A stretch of 23,281 nucleotides of DNA from Euglena gracilis (taxonomy: Eukaryota; Euglenozoa; Euglenophyceae; Euglenales; Euglenaceae). Position 1 is the stretch's first letter. The number at the start of each line of letters is the position of its first letter. Below the pieces are notes generated by a model. The model had not been told where the DNA came from, ran no database searches, and was given only the letters and a program-made list of their open reading frames with translations. This document shows, piece after piece, positions 21,743 through 23,281 of this stretch. A program made the position numbers and the translations under genes. The DNA lies in assembly GCA_900893395.1 (NCBI GenBank), contig CAAHFI011575589.1, positions 1 through 23,281 on the forward strand. The letters run 5' to 3'.

Positions 21743-23281
21743 TGACCGAAAAATGACGTTTTTGGGGCGTCCGTTACCAAAGTGCTATTTTGCGCCTCCC
21801 GGGCGGTAATTGCTGCGTTTTACGCACCCGCCGCGGGCAAAATTGCGCCTGTCCGCCCGCCGCCCTTCGCAACATCAGGTAAAGGATCGCCGACCTCTAG
21901 CCGGGGCAGAGCGCTCGTTTTTAGCGCCGCGCGGCGCATTTCGGCCGAAAATGACCGAAAAATGACGTTTTTTGGGGCGTCCGTTCCAAAGTGCTATTTT
22001 TGCGCCTCCCGGGCGGTAACGCTGCGTTTTACGCACGCCGCCGCGGGCAAAATTGCGCCTGTCCGCCCGCCGCCCTTCGCAACAAATCAGGTAAAGGATC
22101 GCCGACCTCTAGGGCGCAGCGCTCGTTTTTAGAGCGCCGGCGCGGCGATTTCGGCCGAAAATGACCGAAAATGACGTTTTTGGGGCGTCCGTACCAAAGT
22201 GCTATTTTGCGCCTCCCGGGCGGTAACTGCTGCGTTTTACGCACGCCCGCCGCGGGCAAAATTGCGCCTGTCCGCCCGCCGCCCTTCGCAACATCAGGTA
22301 AAGGATCGCCGACCTCTAGCCGGGGCAGAGCGCTCGTTTTTAGAGCGCCGGCCGGCCGATTTCGGCCGAAAATGACCGAAAAATGACGTTTTTGGGGCGT
22401 CCGTTACCAAAGTGCTTTTGCGCCTCCCGGGCGGTAACGCTGCGTTTTACGCACGCCCGCCGCGGGAAAATTGCGCCTGTCGCCCGCCGCCCTTCGCAAC
22501 AATCAGGTAAAGGATCGCCGACCTCTAGCCGGGCAGAGCGCTCGTTTTTTAGAGCGCCGGCGCGGCCGATTTCGGCCGAAAATGACCGAAAAAATGACGT
22601 TTTTTGGGCGTCCGTTACCAAAGTGCTATTTTGCGCCTCCGGGCGGTAAGCTGCGTTTTACGCACGCCCGCCGCGGGCAAAATTGCGCCTGTCCGCCCGC
22701 CGCCCTTCGCAACAATCAGGTAAAGGATCGCCGACCTCTAGCCGGGGCAGAGCGCTCGTTTTTAGAGCGCCGGCGCGGCCAATTTCGGCCGAAAATGACG
22801 AAAATGACGTTTTTGGGCGTCCGTTACCAAAGTGCTATTTTGCGCCTCCCGGCGGTAATTGCTGCGTTTTACGCACGCCCGCCGCGGGAAAATTGCGCCT
22901 GTCCGCCCGCCGCCCTTCGCAACAATCAGGTAAAGGATCGCCGACCTCTAGCCGGGGCAGAGCGCTCGTTTTTAGAGCCCGCGGGCCGATTTCGGCCGAA
23001 ATGACCGAAAATGACGTTTTTGGGTCCGTACCGCCTTTTGGCCTCCCGGGCGGTAATTGCTGCGTTTTACGCACGCCGCCGCGGGCAAAATTGCGCCTGT
23101 CCCCCCCGCCCTTCGCAACAATCAGGTAAAGGATCGGACCTCTAGGGCAGAGCCGGGAGCGCCGGCGGGCCAACCCGGCCGAAAATGACCGAAAAATGAC
23201 GTTTTTGGGCGTCCGTACCAAAGTGCTATTTTTGCGCCTCGGGCGGTAACGCTGCGTTTTACGCACCCGCCGCGGGCAAAA
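21743..23281 (+). repeat. Right-edge B-derived sub-block with TTTTTAGAG variant
   Basis: In units starting at 21952, 22162, 22373, 22583 and 22796 the B segment TTTTTGGAGC reads TTTTTAGAGC; the unit at 21743 has TTTTTAGCGCC, which could be a shortened form. Several units here and just before carry the A-like TAATTGC (bases near 21174, 21596, 21810, 22859 and 23057), and the unit at 22796 also has the A-like CCCGGCGG. The rest is B-type (GCCCGCCGCC, AGGTAAAGG, CCAAAGTG). Unit lengths shrink to 206-214 bp and then 184 bp. It looks like a third, minor subfamily, but heavy indels limit confidence. Confidence 0.75.
23002..23281 (+). repeat. Degraded last complete unit and partial terminal unit
   Basis: The unit at 23002-23185 is only 184 bp. 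GTACCGCCTTTTGGCCTCC replaces the longer GTACCAAAGTGCTATTTTGCGCCTCC stretch, CCTGTCCCCCCCGCCC replaces CCTGTCCGCCCGCCGCCC, the CGCTCGTTTTT segment is missing, and CCAACCCGGCCG replaces CCGATTTCGGCCG. The final 96 bases (23186-23281) are an incomplete unit that stops just after the GCCGCGGGC hairpin with the window. The satellite continues to the last base, so this is not the biological end of the array. Confidence 0.85.

Larger units (their letters stand above)
1..23281 (+). repeat. Tandem satellite array, 213-216 bp unit, about 109 copies
   Basis: The whole window is a direct tandem repeat. Taking TGACCG of the GGCCGAAAATGACCG segment as unit start, I located 110 successive starts (3, 210, 422, 638, 851 ... 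23002, 23186); nearly all spacings fall between 206 and 216, with 213 commonest in the left 13.6 kb. Units abut with no unique sequence between them and none is inverted. Two subfamilies, A and B, occupy separate blocks and are about 95% identical by eye. Both edges of the window lie inside the array, so its full size and flanks are unknown. Array length and homogeneity fit a eukaryotic satellite (centromeric, pericentromeric or subtelomeric). Subrepeats of an rDNA intergenic spacer are an alternative that cannot be excluded, though no rRNA sequence is present. I do not recognise the family. Confidence 0.98.

Noticed and set aside
1-23281. CRISPR array
   Set aside because: Units of 213-216 bp abut directly. 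There are no short repeats separated by unique spacers and no cas genes.
1-23281. Transposon or retroelement, or repeats derived from one
   Set aside because: No transposase or reverse transcriptase reading, no long terminal or inverted repeats bounding a segment, and no target-site duplications are visible; every base belongs to the satellite unit.
1-23281. Ribosomal DNA or intergenic-spacer subrepeats
   Set aside because: No recognisable rRNA sequence lies in 23 kb and no longer transcription-unit periodicity exists. It remains possible only if the flanks, not visible here, contain rRNA genes.
1-23281. Telomeric repeats
   Set aside because: No short TTAGGG-, TTTAGGG- or TTAGG-type runs are present anywhere in the window.

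Overview
The window is one uninterrupted, head-to-tail satellite DNA array. From base 3 to the right edge I count 109 complete copies of a 213-216 bp unit plus a 96-base partial copy. All copies lie in the same orientation, and no spacer, transposon, RNA gene or credible protein gene interrupts them. The unit is GC-rich: I counted 131 G+C in 213 bases (about 61%) and 31 CpG where base composition predicts about 20. Kilobases of near-identical units of this size are typical of eukaryotic centromeric, pericentromeric, subtelomeric or other heterochromatic satellites. I do not recognise the family and cannot name the organism; a eukaryote with a GC-rich, CpG-tolerant genome is the most I can infer.

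Layout: (1) 1-637, three irregular A-type units at the left edge. (2) 638-7881, very uniform A-type units, mostly exactly 213 bp, with runs of units that look identical. (3) 7882-13639, A-type units in which a GCGGCG variant of the GGGCG segment recurs in 12 of 27 copies. (4) 13640-13857, a single hybrid A/B unit of 218 bp. (5) 13858-about 17929, B-type units, 216 bp when intact, differing from A at about ten diagnostic sites (eight substitutions and three one-base insertions). (6) 17930-21742, B-type units shortened by many small deletions. (7) 21743-23281, a B-derived sub-block with TTTTTAGAG in place of TTTTTGGAG, some A-like states, and strongly degraded units at the end.

Each unit carries a stretch of four decamers, three or four of them starting with CCG, that sets A/T tracts about 10.5 bp apart. 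It also carries several short inverted repeats: a 12-bp and a 10-bp perfect palindrome and two 5-bp-stem hairpins. No gene set works together here. The long open frames exist because 213 and 216 are multiples of three and the DNA is GC-rich; they are not conserved in frame between copies. The main interest is the satellite itself: its two subfamilies, the sharp junction, the homogenisation pattern, and whether the indel-rich right half is biology or assembly error.
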